NCBI GenBank assembly: GCA_963819385.1
Contig: CAWFVV010000006.1
Span: 124,001 to 188,000, forward strand
DNA: 64,000 nt
Direction of reading: 5' to 3'
Origin: JAVDCA01 sp963819385
Lineage (GTDB): Bacteria; Pseudomonadota; Alphaproteobacteria; Rhizobiales; Xanthobacteraceae
A model generated the notes under the pieces. It did no database searches. It worked only from the letters and a program-made list of their open reading frames with translations, and was not told the DNA's origin. The position numbers and the translations under genes are program-made. Of the stretch, positions 63,486 through 64,000 are shown piece after piece (within the stretch, counting starts at the first letter, position 1; every line of letters starts with the position of its first letter).

Positions 63486-64000
63486 TCAAGCGATCACGGC
63501 CGCGAGCGCGTCCAGGAACTCGGCGACCACGTCGCGCACTCCGCCCGGCCGCCCGGCGGCGCGCATGATCTCGCCCATGACCGCGACGCCGGCCGCGCCG
63601 GCGGCCCGGCATTCGCGCGCCCGCGCCCGCGTGACGCCGCCCAGGGCGAGTATCGGCAAGCCGTAGCGCGCCGCCCGCGCGAGCGCCGCCACCCCGAGTT
63701 CGGGCCCATAGCCCGGCTTGCTGGTCGTCGCAAAGATCGGACTGAGCGTCACGTAGTCGGCGCCGGCCGCACGCGCGGCCGCGATATCGACTTCGGCATG
63801 CGCCGAGATGCCGATGATGACCGCGCTACCGAGCTGGGCGCGCGCCGCCGCGATCGCGGCGGCTGAGGCATTCGACGCGAGGTGCACGCCGTCCGCGCCG
63901 AGGTCGGCGGCAAGCTCCACGTCCGCGCCGATCGTGAGCTTGGCATTCGCGGCATGCGTGATCGCGAGCAGCGCGGTCGCGAGTTCCCGGCGTTCGTCAG
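63486..64000 (-). CDS. Thiamine phosphate synthase-like protein, 5' end outside window
   Basis: A partial ThiE/TenI-type TIM barrel, cut by the window edge at 64000. Visible are GADGVHLASNASAAA, AVIIGISAHAEVDIAAARAA, GADYVTLSPIFATTSKPGYG and ILALGGVTRARARECRAAG, the phosphate- and pyrimidine-binding blocks. ThiE joins HMP-PP and thiazole phosphate; TenI-like proteins have related folds but other roles. The frame continues upstream without a stop. Which it is cannot be decided here. Confidence 0.82.
   Translation of the reverse strand, partial: DERRELATALLAITHAANAKLTIGADVELAADLGADGVHLASNASAAAIAAARAQLGSAVIIGISAHAEVDIAAARAAGADYVTLSPIFATTSKPGYGPELGVAALARAARYGLPILALGGVTRARARECRAAGAAGVAVMGEIMRAAGRPGGVRDVVAEFLDALAAVIA

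Overview
This 64 kb window is high-GC chromosomal DNA from an alphaproteobacterium, most likely of the order Hyphomicrobiales (Bradyrhizobium/Xanthobacteraceae-like). The evidence is an adjacent pleD-divK pair, an EipB/DUF1849 envelope protein, DUF6481, DUF3572 and DUF6494 proteins, a clpS-clpA pair, a phasin, an Omp25/31-type barrel and two families of short palindromic intergenic repeats. No rRNA, tRNA, CRISPR array, prophage or insertion sequence was recognised. Most of the window is ordinary chromosomal backbone.

Layout. 0.1-5 kb: a DHA2-type drug exporter, a GT-C-like membrane protein and an rpsU operon. 5.3-16.5 kb: a cold-shock gene, a cysteine-cluster protein, an ABC-F ATPase, a methyltransferase divergent from an MmyB-like regulator with a clear operator-like dyad between them, a fatty-acid desaturase, an SDR enzyme, a tautomerase and a Tat-exported dienelactone hydrolase. 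16.9-32 kb: gpx, prmB, ruvX, then a same-strand run pyrB-orf-pyrC'-plsY, an OMP, dprA, topA, rnr, DUF983, NUDIX, orf, rpmG. This run couples pyrimidine synthesis, phospholipid synthesis, DNA uptake and topology, RNA decay and translation. 32.4-36 kb: pleD and divK (cell-cycle and c-di-GMP signalling), DUF3572 and dinB. 36-47 kb: a D-aminoacylase, eipB, ridA, a GDPD, an N-acyltransferase, HIT, a TPR protein, a molybdate-type binding protein, a LysR regulator, a GNAT and an MFS exporter. 47.5-51.4 kb: a possible accessory segment with an S53 (sedolisin) peptidase and a nucleoside-phosphorylase-superfamily protein. 51.4-56.3 kb: azlCD, a membrane protein, clpA and clpS. 56.7-64 kb: two tandem TadG-like vWA proteins (one with a remarkable Cys-rich repeat insert), a phasin, a D,D-carboxypeptidase with a SPOR domain, a J-domain membrane protein and a partial thiE-like gene that runs off the window.

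The main unusual observations are these. (1) Four genes (GNAT, phosphorylase, TadG-like, J-domain), and possibly a fifth small gene behind pleD, are each broken by exactly one extra base; removing it restores a family-typical reading frame. (2) A roughly 90-105 bp composite palindromic repeat occurs three times, always with its left terminus supplying the TAG stop codon of the preceding gene, and in one case both termini supplying stops to convergent genes. (3) A second repeat family occurs four times. (4) There is an inverted array of 7-bp units. (5) The pyrB-linked dihydroorotase lacks the metal-binding HxH motif, as in PyrC' pseudo-enzymes. (6) A TadG-like protein carries six tandem Cys-containing repeats followed by five WT pentapeptides.
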